The notes beneath the pieces were generated by a model. It was not told where the DNA came from and did no database searches. It was given only the letters and a program-made list of their open reading frames with translations. Shown here piece by piece: positions 35,220 through 44,190 of a stretch of DNA of 64,000 nt. This DNA comes from Pyrinomonadaceae bacterium (lineage in GTDB: Bacteria > Acidobacteriota > Blastocatellia > Pyrinomonadales > Pyrinomonadaceae), in the NCBI GenBank assembly GCA_017983495.1, contig JAGOBH010000004.1, positions 1 through 64,000 of the forward strand, in the 5' to 3' direction. The translations under genes and the position numbers were made by a program. How positions within the stretch are numbered: position 1 is the first letter of the stretch; each line of letters begins with the position of its first letter.

Positions 35220-36902
35220 ATGCACCGCAAACTCGAACCCAAACTGCTCACCGTCCTTCGCGAAGGCTACACGTTCAAGCAGTTTCAGGGTGATCTGCTT
35301 GGCGGATTGACGGTCGGCGTAGTGGCTCTGCCGCTGTCGATCGCGTTGGCGATCGCCTCCGGCGTCAAACCCGAACAAGGTCTCTACACCGCGATCTTCG
35401 CCGGATTTGTCATTGCTATCCTGGGCGGTTCGCGGGCTCAAATCAGCGGCCCGACTGGTGCATTTATCGTCATCGTCTACGGAATCGTTCAAAAGTACGG
35501 CTATGACGGACTGGTCGTCGCAACGCTGATCGCGGGCATTTTGCTCATCATAATGGGCCTCGCCCGAATGGGCGCGTTTTTGAAATTTGTCCCGTATCCG
35601 GTCGTCATCGGCTTCACCTCGGGCATTGCACTGATCATTTTCTCGTCGCAGGTCAGCGATATACTGGGCCTAAAGCTAGAAAAGGTGCCCGCCGATTTTA
35701 CCGAAAAGTGGATCGAATACGTACGCCACATCTCCACCGTTGACCCTTATACGCTGGCTGTCGGAACGGCTTCGCTGCTCATAATCATCCTTTGGCCAAA
35801 GATCACGCGTAAGGTACCCGGCCCGCTGGTCGCGATACTCGCCGTCACATTTGTCGTACAATATTTTCAGATACCCGTCGACACGATCGCCTCGCGTTTT
35901 GGAGGCGTGCCGAACACACTGCCGTCGCCGCATTTCCCTACTGTCACATGGCCGCTCGTCCAGCAGATGTTCGCTCCCGCGATCACGATCGCCATACTTG
36001 CGGGACTCGAATCGCTACTCGCAGCGGTCGTTGCCGACGGAATGACCGGTACACGGCATCGCTCGAACATGGAATTGATCGCACAGGGAACCGGCAACAT
36101 CGTCTCGGTCATGTTCGGCGGCATTCCCGCTACCGGTGCGATCGCCCGCACGGCCACCAACATCAAGAGCGGGGGTTCGACACCCTTTGCCGCGATCATT
36201 CACTGCGTTTTCCTTTTGCTCGTGCTGATATTTATCGGCAAGTGGGCGGCGATGATCCCGATGGCGACGCTCGCGGCGATTCTGATCGTCGTTGCATACA
36301 ATATGAGCGAGTGGCGCGAATTCTCGCACCTGCTCAAGAGCCCGCGTGGCGATATTGCCGTTCTGCTCGCGACATTTTTCCTCACCGTATTTATCGAACT
36401 GACCGTCGCGATCCAGGTCGGGATTTTGCTCGCGGCGTTCCTCTTCTTGCAAAAGATGTCGACGGAGACTCACGTCGACCTAATTACCGACAATCTGAAA
36501 GAGGACGAGGAGTTTCAGGCCCGCGATATGTCGGGCGTCTCGATCCCCAAAGGCGTCGAGGTGTTTGAGATCTACGGATCGCTGTTCTTTGGCGCCGTGC
36601 GGCAATTCAAAGAATCGATCCGCGTCGTAGCGACCAAACCCAAGGTCCTTATTCTCCGCATGCGTCAGGTCCCGACCATCGACGCCAGCGGCATCCACGT
36701 ACTGGAGGAACTCGTAAACGAAGCCAGGGAGAACGGACAAATACTCGTATTTTCCGCCGTATCCCGTAGCGTTTACCGCGTCATGCGAAAGAGCGGCTTT
36801 GTCGAAAAGGTCGGCAAAAAGAACTTCGCCGGCGACATCTTTGCGGCGTTGAAAGTCGCTGAAATTTACCTGGATTCGATCCAGACCGATAAAACCCGAT
36901 GA
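35220..36902 (+). CDS. SulP-family anion transporter with STAS domain
   Basis: The 560-residue protein has a SulP membrane domain (residues 1-420) with ALPLSIALAIASGVKPEQGLYTAIF and GSRAQISGPTGAFIVIVYGI, which contain the substrate-site region. About 12-14 helices are visible, ending with LLAAFLFLQKMS. The C-terminal STAS domain (about 445-545) includes PTIDASGIHVLEELV, with the Asp-Ser regulatory motif of anti-sigma-like antagonists. The substrate may be sulfate, bicarbonate or another anion and cannot be decided. The start lies 13 bases after the preceding stop. The stop overlaps the next start. Confidence 0.9.
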   Translation: MHRKLEPKLLTVLREGYTFKQFQGDLLGGLTVGVVALPLSIALAIASGVKPEQGLYTAIFAGFVIAILGGSRAQISGPTGAFIVIVYGIVQKYGYDGLVVATLIAGILLIIMGLARMGAFLKFVPYPVVIGFTSGIALIIFSSQVSDILGLKLEKVPADFTEKWIEYVRHISTVDPYTLAVGTASLLIIILWPKITRKVPGPLVAILAVTFVVQYFQIPVDTIASRFGGVPNTLPSPHFPTVTWPLVQQMFAPAITIAILAGLESLLAAVVADGMTGTRHRSNMELIAQGTGNIVSVMFGGIPATGAIARTATNIKSGGSTPFAAIIHCVFLLLVLIFIGKWAAMIPMATLAAILIVVAYNMSEWREFSHLLKSPRGDIAVLLATFFLTVFIELTVAIQVGILLAAFLFLQKMSTETHVDLITDNLKEDEEFQARDMSGVSIPKGVEVFEIYGSLFFGAVRQFKESIRVVATKPKVLILRMRQVPTIDASGIHVLEELVNEARENGQILVFSAVSRSVYRVMRKSGFVEKVGKKNFAGDIFAALKVAEIYLDSIQTDKTR

Positions 36903-37498
36903 ACGAAATAGCAGTTAACTACCTCTCCGACGCCATCCAGTCGTTCCGCAACTACAAAAAGCTCGCCGAGCGTGCTATCGAGCAGGTTTCGGACGAAGAG
37001 TTTTTTGCGGCGATCGACGCCGAGGCTAATTCGATCGCGGTTCTCGTTAAGCATATTGCCGGAAACCTGCGTTCCCGCTGGACCAATTTTTTGACGAGTG
37101 ACGGCGAAAAGGCGGACCGCGATCGAGACGCCGAGTTTGAACTCGTCGGCGATACGCGTGAGAGCCTGATCGGGTATTGGGAAACGGGCTGGCTTACGTT
37201 ATTTGACGCCATCGAACCGCTCACTCCTGACGATCTATCCCGTACAGTAACGATCCGTGGAGAAACGCACACTGTCGTCGAGGCGATCAATCGACAGCTC
37301 ACACATTACGCCTACCATATCGGCCAGATCGTCCTGCTCGCCAAGCACTTTCGCTCGACCGATTGGGCGACACTCAGTGTGCCGCGAAACCGTTCTGCCG
37401 GATTCAATCGATTCCTCGCCGACAAACAGTCCGCCGGCGAAGCAAAAACAAACCGCATGGACGCACCACTCGAGTTCACCGACACCACCGAGAAATGA
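36899..37498 (+). CDS. DUF1572 / DinB-like protein
   Basis: The 199 residues form the four-helix bundle of DinB-like metalloproteins. The three expected histidines can be seen in LVKHIAGNL and HYAYHIGQIVLLAKH, and the DUF1572 signature RSRWTNFLTSDGEK lies between. Members bind a metal through these His; most have no tested activity. The ATG overlaps the SulP stop (ATGA), which points to co-expression. Confidence 0.85.
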   Translation: MNEIAVNYLSDAIQSFRNYKKLAERAIEQVSDEEFFAAIDAEANSIAVLVKHIAGNLRSRWTNFLTSDGEKADRDRDAEFELVGDTRESLIGYWETGWLTLFDAIEPLTPDDLSRTVTIRGETHTVVEAINRQLTHYAYHIGQIVLLAKHFRSTDWATLSVPRNRSAGFNRFLADKQSAGEAKTNRMDAPLEFTDTTEK

Positions 37499-37539
37499 TC
37501 GGGCCACGGCCGATTGTGCTAAACTGAACTCTGATTTTT

Positions 37540-38724
37540 ATGAGATCTGTTTCCATCCTCGGATCAACCGGCTCGATCGGCTGCAATTCACTAAAAGTGA
37601 TCGAACATCTCGGCGATACTCGTGTCGTCGCTATGGCGGCGGGACGAAATATCGCCGCGTTTGCCGAACAGATCGCCGCGTTTAGCCCCGAATTGGTATC
37701 GTGCCACGACGAAGCCGGTGCTGATGAGTTGTCCCGCGAATTGCATCGCCTTGGTGCGGCAGCTCCGAAAATTATGGTCGGCGAGGCCGGCCTTGTCGCC
37801 GTCGCGACACACGAACAGGCAGACACCGTCATCTCAGCAACTGTCGGAGCAGTCGGTTTTGTCCCGACGCTCAGAGCTATCGAAGCCGGAAAGCGCGTCG
37901 CTCTGGCTAACAAGGAAACGCTCGTAATGGCCGGCGAATTGATGATCGCGGCCGCGGCCCGTTCGGGAGCCGAGATACTGCCCGTCGACAGCGAACATAA
38001 CGCCATTCACCAGTGCTTGCGCGGCGAACGCCTCGACGAGGTCAAACGGATCATTCTGACGGCGTCCGGCGGCCCGTTCCGCACTTGGTCAAGCGAACGG
38101 ATCGCTTCGGCGACTCGCGAACAAGCCCTAAAACATCCAAATTGGAGCATGGGCGACAAGATCACGATCGATTCGGCAACGCTGATGAACAAAGGCCTCG
38201 AGGTCATCGAGGCACGCTGGCTGTTCGGCTTTGACGCCGATCGCATTTCGGTGATAGTTCATCCTCAGTCGGTCGTCCATTCGATGGTGGAGATGACGGA
38301 CGGCTCGATCATTGCGCAGATGGGCGTGACGGACATGAAACACGCCATCCAGTATGCACTGACATATCCTGACCGCCGCGACAACTGTCTGCCGCCGCTT
38401 GATCTCGCTACGCTCAGCCGTCTTGATTTTGAAGAACCGGACCTTGGCCGGTTTCCATGTCTTGGCTTGGCATACGAAGCCCTGCGGGTCGGCGGAACTA
38501 TGGCAACAGCATTAAATGCGGCGAACGAGATCAGCGTACAGGCGTTTCTCGACGGACGGATCGGTCTCAGCGAGGTCGCCAAAACAAACGAAAAAGTTAT
38601 GCGTATGCACGAAGTCGAAGCCGTCACCGATCTCGACGCCATTCTGCGTGTCGACGCATGGGCACGCGATACCGCAAACCTCTGTTTATCAGCCGTTGCC
38701 ACATCAGCGTCTCAAACAAATTAG
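37540..38724 (+). CDS. dxr: 1-deoxy-D-xylulose 5-phosphate reductoisomerase
   Basis: Dxr makes 2-C-methyl-D-erythritol 4-phosphate, the first committed step of the MEP isoprenoid pathway. The NADPH site ILGSTGSIGCNSLKVI is at the N terminus. Then come LANKETLVMAGEL, VDSEHNAIHQCL (metal and substrate residues), TASGGPFR, and NWSMGDKITIDSATLMNKGLEVIEARWLFG (catalytic). At 394 residues it is full length. ispG, another MEP enzyme, lies downstream beyond rseP, so this segment is an isoprenoid/envelope cluster. Confidence 0.96.
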   Translation: MRSVSILGSTGSIGCNSLKVIEHLGDTRVVAMAAGRNIAAFAEQIAAFSPELVSCHDEAGADELSRELHRLGAAAPKIMVGEAGLVAVATHEQADTVISATVGAVGFVPTLRAIEAGKRVALANKETLVMAGELMIAAAARSGAEILPVDSEHNAIHQCLRGERLDEVKRIILTASGGPFRTWSSERIASATREQALKHPNWSMGDKITIDSATLMNKGLEVIEARWLFGFDADRISVIVHPQSVVHSMVEMTDGSIIAQMGVTDMKHAIQYALTYPDRRDNCLPPLDLATLSRLDFEEPDLGRFPCLGLAYEALRVGGTMATALNAANEISVQAFLDGRIGLSEVAKTNEKVMRMHEVEAVTDLDAILRVDAWARDTANLCLSAVATSASQTN

Positions 38725-38800
38725 TTTGACTCATTAACCGGGCATCTTTACACTTTTACTTACAACGTTGGCTTCGGCCGCCGAATCCAAACCGCTTATT

Positions 38801-40225
38801 ATGGAAGGTATTTTAAGTACAGCATTTTATTACGTCCTGGTGCCGCTCGTTATCCTCGGTATCGCGATCAATATTCACGAATTTGGCCACTTCATCGTCG
38901 CCAAGTTTTTCGGGATGCGGGTCGAGGCATATTCGTTCTTCGGCCTCGGACCGCGTGTATGGGGCATCAAGCGTGGACACACCGACTATCGCATAAGTGC
39001 GATACCGCTAGGGGCGTACGTAAAACTGTACGGTGACGAAGCGACCGGTCCGCTCGAGGGCAAAGACGACACGACCGAAAAGGTGCCCGAATCGGAATTG
39101 TACGAGCTTCGCCCCCGCTGGCAGAAGTTTTTAGTGATGCTGGGCGGACCGTTCATGAATCTCGTGCTAGCCTTTTCGATCCCATTCACGATGGCTCTGG
39201 TTCAGGGCATTCCTGCCGTCCAGGCACCGGTGATCGGGACCGTCCGGGCCGAGGGTGCCGCGGCGACCGCCGGAATTCAGGTCGGCGACCGAATTGTTTC
39301 ATTCAACGGAGTCGAAAATCCGACCTGGCGTAACATCGAGGTCGAAGCGGGCATCAATCCGGATCGCCAACTGCCGGTCGTCGTTGAACGCAGCGGGCAG
39401 CGCGTGTCATTGCAGATCACACCCAGAACGCAAGAGGTTTTCGCCGGTCAAAAAGCCGGCCTGATCGACGCCGATCCCGACATGGGGGCATTGCCGGTTA
39501 TTGTCGGAGCGGTCCAACCCGGAACACCGGCCGAAGAAGCCGGATTGAAACCGGGCGACCGAATTGTTTCGTTTAACGGCGAGGCTGTCCGCAACAATCA
39601 GCAGGCAACAACGTTGGTTCAGAAATATAAATCAGCTCCGATGAGCATCATGGTCGAACGTGAAGGCAAGCCCGTCACATTGACGGCTACCGTTCGCAAG
39701 CTCGAGGACGGCACAGAGCGACTTGGCTTTGGCTTTACCCGGCCAATACTTCCGCTCGAATCCGCCACATTGTCGACCGCTGTTGCTCACGCATTCGGTT
39801 CAAACTGGGAAAACCTAAAGGCAACCGGCTCGGTACTCGGACAAGTATTTTCGGGCAACCGTTCGGTCAAAGACTCCGGCCTTGGCGGCCCGGTCGGCAT
39901 CTTTCAGCAATCAGCCGAAGCGACCCGCCTTATGGGCGTAGAGGGCTTTTTCCTTATTCTGACGGTCATCAGCCTCAGTCTCGGTATCTTTAATCTGCTG
40001 CCGATCCCGATGCTCGATGGCGGCCAGATCATGGTCTTGGGAATCGATAAGGTAATGTCGTGGTTCGGAAAAACGCTGTCGATGGTTGCCAAGGAACGCA
40101 TCCAGTTGACCGGCCTGGCGATGATCCTGTTGTTGATGGTCTTCGTGTTCTTCCTCGATTTTTCAAGGATCGCGTCGAACTGGGGATCAACCTCCGACAA
40201 ACCGGCAGCCGAACAGAAAAAATAG
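38801..40225 (+). CDS. rseP: RIP metalloprotease RseP (site-2 protease)
   Basis: ATG 38801 gives the typical short N terminus, and a TTG at 38768 would add 11 residues. HEFGH (the H-E-x-x-H zinc motif) occurs in AINIHEFGHFIVAK, and the second metal site, LDG, in PIPMLDGGQ near the C terminus. Two PDZ domains lie in the middle (around GTVRAEGAAATAGIQVGDRI and GAVQPGTPAEEAGLKPGDRI). RseP cleaves transmembrane anti-sigma factors or signal peptides within the membrane. The dxr-rseP-ispG order is common in bacteria, which supports the assignment. Confidence 0.95.
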   Translation: MEGILSTAFYYVLVPLVILGIAINIHEFGHFIVAKFFGMRVEAYSFFGLGPRVWGIKRGHTDYRISAIPLGAYVKLYGDEATGPLEGKDDTTEKVPESELYELRPRWQKFLVMLGGPFMNLVLAFSIPFTMALVQGIPAVQAPVIGTVRAEGAAATAGIQVGDRIVSFNGVENPTWRNIEVEAGINPDRQLPVVVERSGQRVSLQITPRTQEVFAGQKAGLIDADPDMGALPVIVGAVQPGTPAEEAGLKPGDRIVSFNGEAVRNNQQATTLVQKYKSAPMSIMVEREGKPVTLTATVRKLEDGTERLGFGFTRPILPLESATLSTAVAHAFGSNWENLKATGSVLGQVFSGNRSVKDSGLGGPVGIFQQSAEATRLMGVEGFFLILTVISLSLGIFNLLPIPMLDGGQIMVLGIDKVMSWFGKTLSMVAKERIQLTGLAMILLLMVFVFFLDFSRIASNWGSTSDKPAAEQKK

Positions 40226-40228
40226 TCA

Positions 40229-40263
40229 ATATGGCAAGAGTTACCAGAGCCGTTAAGGTTCGT
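40229..40263 (+). repeat. Duplicated start of ispG, upstream copy
   Basis: The 35-base sequence around ATG 40231 is identical to 40839-40873 at the start of ispG. Here it leads into a 19-codon reading frame that ends at a TAG (40288-40290), so it is a decoy fragment and not a gene. The two copies flank the four-helix-bundle gene 610 bases apart. Confidence 0.95.
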
Positions 40264-40296
40264 AACGTTTCCAAATTGACTGGGAAATAGAGATCG

Positions 40297-40827
40297 ATGA
40301 AATATTCGACTTTTGAAGAACTTCCTGTTTGGCAAGCAGCTATCTCGTTTGCACTGGATGTCTTCGAATTTACTGAAAAGGCCGACTTTCGAGGCCTCGG
40401 CGACACAAAGAACCAACTTGAACGTGCCGCGTTGTCTATTTCAAACAACATCGCCGAAGGATTTGAGCGAGGAACCACGACCGAGATCATCAATTTTCTG
40501 TATATCGCTCGCGGCTCCGCAGGAGAATCCCGGTCAATGCTACGCATTTGCGAACGTGTGGATCGTTTTTCAAATTTCAGATCTGAAATTTCAAATTTGA
40601 CAGGAAAGGCCGTTAATATTTCTAAGCAGCTTCATGGCTGGCTTGAATCGTTAAAGAATTCGGAGATAAAGGGCGTTAAGTTTCTTACCGAACAAGAACG
40701 TAAACGATTTGCTGATCGTAAAGAACTGGTTGAATTTGATAACGAGATGGTTGATTTTAGAGCCAGGCATCAACAGTGGCTAGTCGAAAAGCAGACCGAC
40801 CCGAACGCGAAGCTCAAATTGGACTAG
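40297..40827 (+). CDS. Four-helix-bundle protein (S23 / 23S-rRNA-intervening-sequence family)
   Basis: The protein has the family pattern FEELPVWQAAISFALDVFEFT, then LERAALSISNNIAEGFERGT and FLYIARGSAGESRSML. The family is known from intervening sequences in 23S rRNA genes and from scattered genomic copies. The 176 residues exceed the usual 115-125. The extra length includes a palindromic repeat insertion (FRSEISNLTG) and a long charged C terminus (EQERKRFADRKELVEFDNEMVDF). The gene sits between two copies of the ispG start (40229-40263 and 40839-40873), as an inserted cassette. The function of the family is unknown. Confidence 0.85.
   Translation: MKYSTFEELPVWQAAISFALDVFEFTEKADFRGLGDTKNQLERAALSISNNIAEGFERGTTTEIINFLYIARGSAGESRSMLRICERVDRFSNFRSEISNLTGKAVNISKQLHGWLESLKNSEIKGVKFLTEQERKRFADRKELVEFDNEMVDFRARHQQWLVEKQTDPNAKLKLD
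40566..40597. repeat. Palindromic interspersed repeat, copy A, inside the four-helix gene
   Basis: A 32-base imperfect palindrome centred on AGATCT (26 bases pair), with a perfect 20-base core AAATTTCAGATCTGAAATTT at 40572-40591. It shares 28 of 30 core bases with copy B at 47112-47143. It is translated as NFRSEISNL, with no frameshift. Confidence 0.8.
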
Positions 40828-40838
40828 CGGAGATTTTT

Positions 40839-40873
40839 ATATGGCAAGAGTTACCAGAGCCGTTAAGGTTCGT
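40839..40873 (+). repeat. Duplicated start of ispG, downstream copy
   Basis: This is the functional copy; it contains the ispG start codon (40841) and the first 11 codons. It is identical to 40229-40263. Confidence 0.95.
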
Positions 40874-41950
40874 GACATTCAGATCGGCGGCGGTGCACCG
40901 GTCGTCGTTCAGTCGATGACCAAGACCGATACGACAGATGTCGACGCGACCGTCCGGCAGATCGAAGAAATGGTCGAGGCGGGCTGCGAAATAGTCCGTA
41001 TCGCCGTGCCCGATGACGACGCGGCGGCGGCAATGTACGAGATCCGCAAGCGGACGGACGTGCCGATCGTGGCGGACATTCATTTTCATTACAAACTGGC
41101 CCTCAAGGCCCTCGACGCCGGTATAGACAAGCTCCGCATTAATCCCGGCAATATCGGCCATATCGACCGCGTTCGCGAGGTCGTGCGTGCCGCCGAAGCC
41201 CGAAAAGTGCCGATCCGCATTGGCGTAAATGGCGGATCGCTCGAAAAGGACTTGCTCAAGAAATACGGTTCAGCGACGCCAGAAGCAATGGTCGAGAGCG
41301 GTATGCGGCACATCCGCATTCTCGAAGACCTCGGTTTTAGCGATACTGTGATCTCACTGAAAGCTTCTGACGCAAACCGTATGGTCGAGGCATATCGGCT
41401 GATGGCCGCAAAGGTCGACTATCCTCTGCATCTCGGCGTAACCGAGGCCGGAACGCCGTTTGGCGGAACGATCAAATCCGCGATCGGACTTGGCATTTTG
41501 CTGCATGACGGCATCGGCGACACGATCCGTGTCTCATTGGCTGCTGAACCGCACGAAGAAGTTCGCGTCGGCTGGGAGATCCTCAAGTCTCTGGAACTAC
41601 GCAAACGCGGCGTTACCGTCGTCGCTTGTCCTACCTGCGGACGATTGGATATCGATAATTTCGTCGAGATCGTCACCGAGGTCGAACGCCGACTTGCACA
41701 CGTCGAGGAGCCGCTTCACCTCTCGATCATGGGCTGTGCTGTCAACGGTCCCGGCGAAGCCCACGATTCGCAGCTCGGCATCACCTTTGGCCGTAACGTC
41801 GGCATGATCTTCAAAGACGGCGTCCCGATGCGGCGCGTTGCCGGAGCGGACATCGTCGAGGAATTTGTAAAGGAAGTTGAGATCCTGAGAAAAGAAGGTT
41901 CGGAAGCCAAATCGCTGCTCGATAACAAACCGCTTATTCAGATAACTTAA
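40841..41950 (+). CDS. ispG: (E)-4-hydroxy-3-methylbut-2-enyl-diphosphate synthase (GcpE)
   Basis: IspG converts MEcPP to HMBPP in the MEP pathway with a [4Fe-4S] cluster. The TIM barrel starts with VVVQSMTKTDTTDVDATV. ADIHFHYKLALKALDAGIDKLRINPGNIG carries the substrate site, and the cluster cysteines are in VACPTCGRLDID and IMGCAVNGPGEA. At 369 residues it is the compact single-domain-pair bacterial form. AGCGGAGA lies 11 bases before ATG. The upstream cassette has moved it away from rseP, and the second copy of its first codons remains at 40231. Confidence 0.96.
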   Translation: MARVTRAVKVRDIQIGGGAPVVVQSMTKTDTTDVDATVRQIEEMVEAGCEIVRIAVPDDDAAAAMYEIRKRTDVPIVADIHFHYKLALKALDAGIDKLRINPGNIGHIDRVREVVRAAEARKVPIRIGVNGGSLEKDLLKKYGSATPEAMVESGMRHIRILEDLGFSDTVISLKASDANRMVEAYRLMAAKVDYPLHLGVTEAGTPFGGTIKSAIGLGILLHDGIGDTIRVSLAAEPHEEVRVGWEILKSLELRKRGVTVVACPTCGRLDIDNFVEIVTEVERRLAHVEEPLHLSIMGCAVNGPGEAHDSQLGITFGRNVGMIFKDGVPMRRVAGADIVEEFVKEVEILRKEGSEAKSLLDNKPLIQIT

Positions 41951-41956
41951 GTCCGC

Positions 41957-42043
41957 TTGCCCGCGAAAAAAGCTCGAGGAGACACGAAAATTGAGATGAT
42001 TAACCTCTTAATTTTCGTGTCTTTTGGCATATTTCGCGGGCAA
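41957..42043. terminator. Nested hairpin terminator between convergent ispG and DUF2752 genes
   Basis: An inner perfect 12-base stem GACACGAAAATT / AATTTTCGTGTC (41981-41992 and 42010-42021) is followed by TTTT. An outer stem TTGCCCGCGAAA / TTTCGCGGGCAA (41957-41968 and 42032-42043) encloses it. It can end transcription from both sides. Confidence 0.85.
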
Positions 42044-42050
42044 ACCCTCT

Positions 42051-42491
42051 CTATGGAAACAGGATGGTTAACGGATATACGGGAATATTTCTGAGCACGC
42101 CGAATGTGACCATCCCGATCATCATCACCCACAAAAATTTCGGGTCGGTCGGCCACATCGACAATCCGCGCCCCCGGATCGCATGAAGTGAAAGCGAGAT
42201 CGTGACCCAAACGAAAATGGCCGCCCAGATCGGGATCAGTGCATTAAAATCTATCGCCGTCACCAGATCACCATGAAAAAGAGCGTGAAATCCGCGGGTC
42301 AGCCCGCAGCCCGGGCAGGCAAAGCCTGTGACGGTCAATAGCGGGCAGGCCGGAAAAAGGCTTGCTTTTGAGGGATCAAAATATGCGACCATCGCCGATC
42401 CGCCAATGAGCGCCGACACGCCGCCGGCCGCGAGCAGACGCTCCGTCATCGACGAGTATTTCGGTCCGGTCATTTCGGTTTCACTCTGCAT
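42051..42491 (-). CDS. DUF2752 membrane protein
   Basis: The 146 residues contain the DUF2752 signature CPLLTVTGFACPGCGLTRGF followed by HALFHGDLVTAIDFNALIP. The paired Cys in C-P-G-C-G-L-T-R and four hydrophobic helices suggest a small membrane protein with a metal or redox site. The function is not known. ATG 42491 or the internal ATG at 42473 are both possible starts. It shares the convergent terminator with ispG and lies next to the holB-tmk-hfq-miaA cluster on the same strand. Confidence 0.85.
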   Translation of the reverse strand: MQSETEMTGPKYSSMTERLLAAGGVSALIGGSAMVAYFDPSKASLFPACPLLTVTGFACPGCGLTRGFHALFHGDLVTAIDFNALIPIWAAIFVWVTISLSLHAIRGRGLSMWPTDPKFLWVMMIGMVTFGVLRNIPVYPLTILFP

Positions 42492-42522
42492 TGCACTCTA
42501 TTCTAGCCTTTTGTCCGTGTCT

Positions 42523-43560
42523 TCAAGAACCCGCCATTGAAACAAACATCGCGTCGGTCGCGACCTTGCGGTTAATATTCACTATCAAATTTTGCCGAAC
42601 GGTGTCGATATCAGCAAGCCATTTCGACAGGTCCGAACGATTAGAATTCCTAGCCAATTCGCTCAGTATCGGAGCAAGATCTGTATTCACAATGCGCTTC
42701 GGGTCACCGGAAACGCCTATCGACCAAATGTCGTGGACAAGCGACTGGAGTATGTCCATGTACTCTTCGAAATGGTCCTTGTTCTTGGCGTCGTTTATCT
42801 CCTCGGCGCTTCGGAGTAACGCCGCCCAGTCTCCGCTGCCGATCGCCTCGCTGACAACACCGAGCATTTTCTCACGCCGCTTACGCATTTGTTCTACATT
42901 TATCGAAACGGCACGACCGACACTCCCATGCGCAAGACTAGCGGCAAGACGAGCTTCATCATGCGAAAATGCACGCTCACTGATCAGATATCGCTCTATC
43001 TCGACGGATTCCACGGGAGCAAATCTGAGCAACTGGCAGCGCGAACGAATGGTCGCTAACATACTGTCAGGCCTTGAGCAGATCAAGAAAATGTGTGACG
43101 TTGCGGGCGGCTCCTCCAGCGTTTTTAGCAGTGCGTTGGACGCCGAATCATTCATCTTGTCGGCGTCATCGATGATGAAAAACCGCGATCGCGCCTCGTA
43201 GGGCCGAAAATTTGCTTCCGTCTCAAGATGACGGACAGCTTTTACTAAAATGTTTCGATTGTAGGGTATGACCGTGCCCACATCCGGATGATCGCTCCAC
43301 TGAACACGCTCATGTGCGTCTTTATCATCAGACTTGGGAAGCGTAAATCGATCTGCCCGGCGGCATGCCGCACAAACGTCGCACGCTTCGCCGTCCGTCG
43401 GTTCAAGACAGATCAGAGCTTTGGCAAGTTCGAGCGCAAACTGGCGTTTTCCGACACCTTCGTCGCCAGCAAATATCAGCGAATTCGGCACACGGCGATG
43501 TGAGACAAACCGTCTCAGAACATCCTTAATAGGGCCGTTTCCGATGAGATCTTTGAACAT
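42523..43560 (-). CDS. holB: DNA polymerase III subunit delta'
   Basis: This clamp-loader subunit has an AAA+ fold. The P-loop-like GDEGVGKRQFALELAKA and the zinc-binding CDVCAACRR are in the first 80 residues. RFFIIDDADKMNDSASNALLKTLEEPP and FLICSRPDSMLATIRSRCQ (the S-R-C motif) follow. It lies directly after tmk without a gap: the stop of tmk (TAA) ends one base before the holB ATG, so translation is likely coupled. Confidence 0.93.
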   Translation of the reverse strand: MFKDLIGNGPIKDVLRRFVSHRRVPNSLIFAGDEGVGKRQFALELAKALICLEPTDGEACDVCAACRRADRFTLPKSDDKDAHERVQWSDHPDVGTVIPYNRNILVKAVRHLETEANFRPYEARSRFFIIDDADKMNDSASNALLKTLEEPPATSHIFLICSRPDSMLATIRSRCQLLRFAPVESVEIERYLISERAFSHDEARLAASLAHGSVGRAVSINVEQMRKRREKMLGVVSEAIGSGDWAALLRSAEEINDAKNKDHFEEYMDILQSLVHDIWSIGVSGDPKRIVNTDLAPILSELARNSNRSDLSKWLADIDTVRQNLIVNINRKVATDAMFVSMAGS

Positions 43561-44190
43561 TTAGGTGAGAATTTCGTCGACCAGAGACTTAGCTGCTGAC
43601 TGGATCTCGTCGATCGAACCCGATGCATCGACAACCTTAAATCTTTTTGGTTCCGCAACGGCAATTTCGAGATATGCGTCACGAACGCGGGAATAAAAAT
43701 CAGCCGTTTCAGCGTCCATTCGGTTTGACTTAGCTTCAGCGTGATCTCTCTTTCTGGTGCGTTCCAATGCCAACTCGACCGGGATATCAAAAAATAGCGT
43801 AAGATCCGGCTTCAAGCCGCCGGTGGCTAGCCTGATGATCTCCTGGACCATTGCCATTTCAAAACCACGCCCGGCCCCCTGATATGCAGTTGTTGCGTCT
43901 GCATATCGGTCCGAGATAACTACCCGCCCGCTGGCAATTGCCGGCTTGACCAGAAATTCGACGTGCTGCGCCCGGTCGGCGGCAAACAACAATAGTTCCG
44001 CGAGCGGTGACACAGTCTCCTCAGTTTCGAGAAACGCCTCACGCAGGTGTCGGCCGAGCGGCGTTCCGCCCGGTTCGCATGTGGTAATTACGTCAAGGCC
44101 GCGGGAGCGGAGTTCTCCGGAGAGTATCCGCAGTTGTGTAGATTTGCCGCTTCCGTCGATCCCCTCAAAAGTTATGAATTTACCTGTCAA
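43561..44190 (-). CDS. tmk: Thymidylate kinase
   Basis: The enzyme phosphorylates dTMP to dTDP. The P-loop FEGIDGSGKSTQLRIL, the DR-Y motif in VISDRYADATTAYQGAGRG and DIPVELALERTRKRDH (LID region) are present. The 209-residue length is typical. It overlaps the end of hfq by 4 bases and runs directly into holB. Confidence 0.95.
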   Translation of the reverse strand: MTGKFITFEGIDGSGKSTQLRILSGELRSRGLDVITTCEPGGTPLGRHLREAFLETEETVSPLAELLLFAADRAQHVEFLVKPAIASGRVVISDRYADATTAYQGAGRGFEMAMVQEIIRLATGGLKPDLTLFFDIPVELALERTRKRDHAEAKSNRMDAETADFYSRVRDAYLEIAVAEPKRFKVVDASGSIDEIQSAAKSLVDEILT

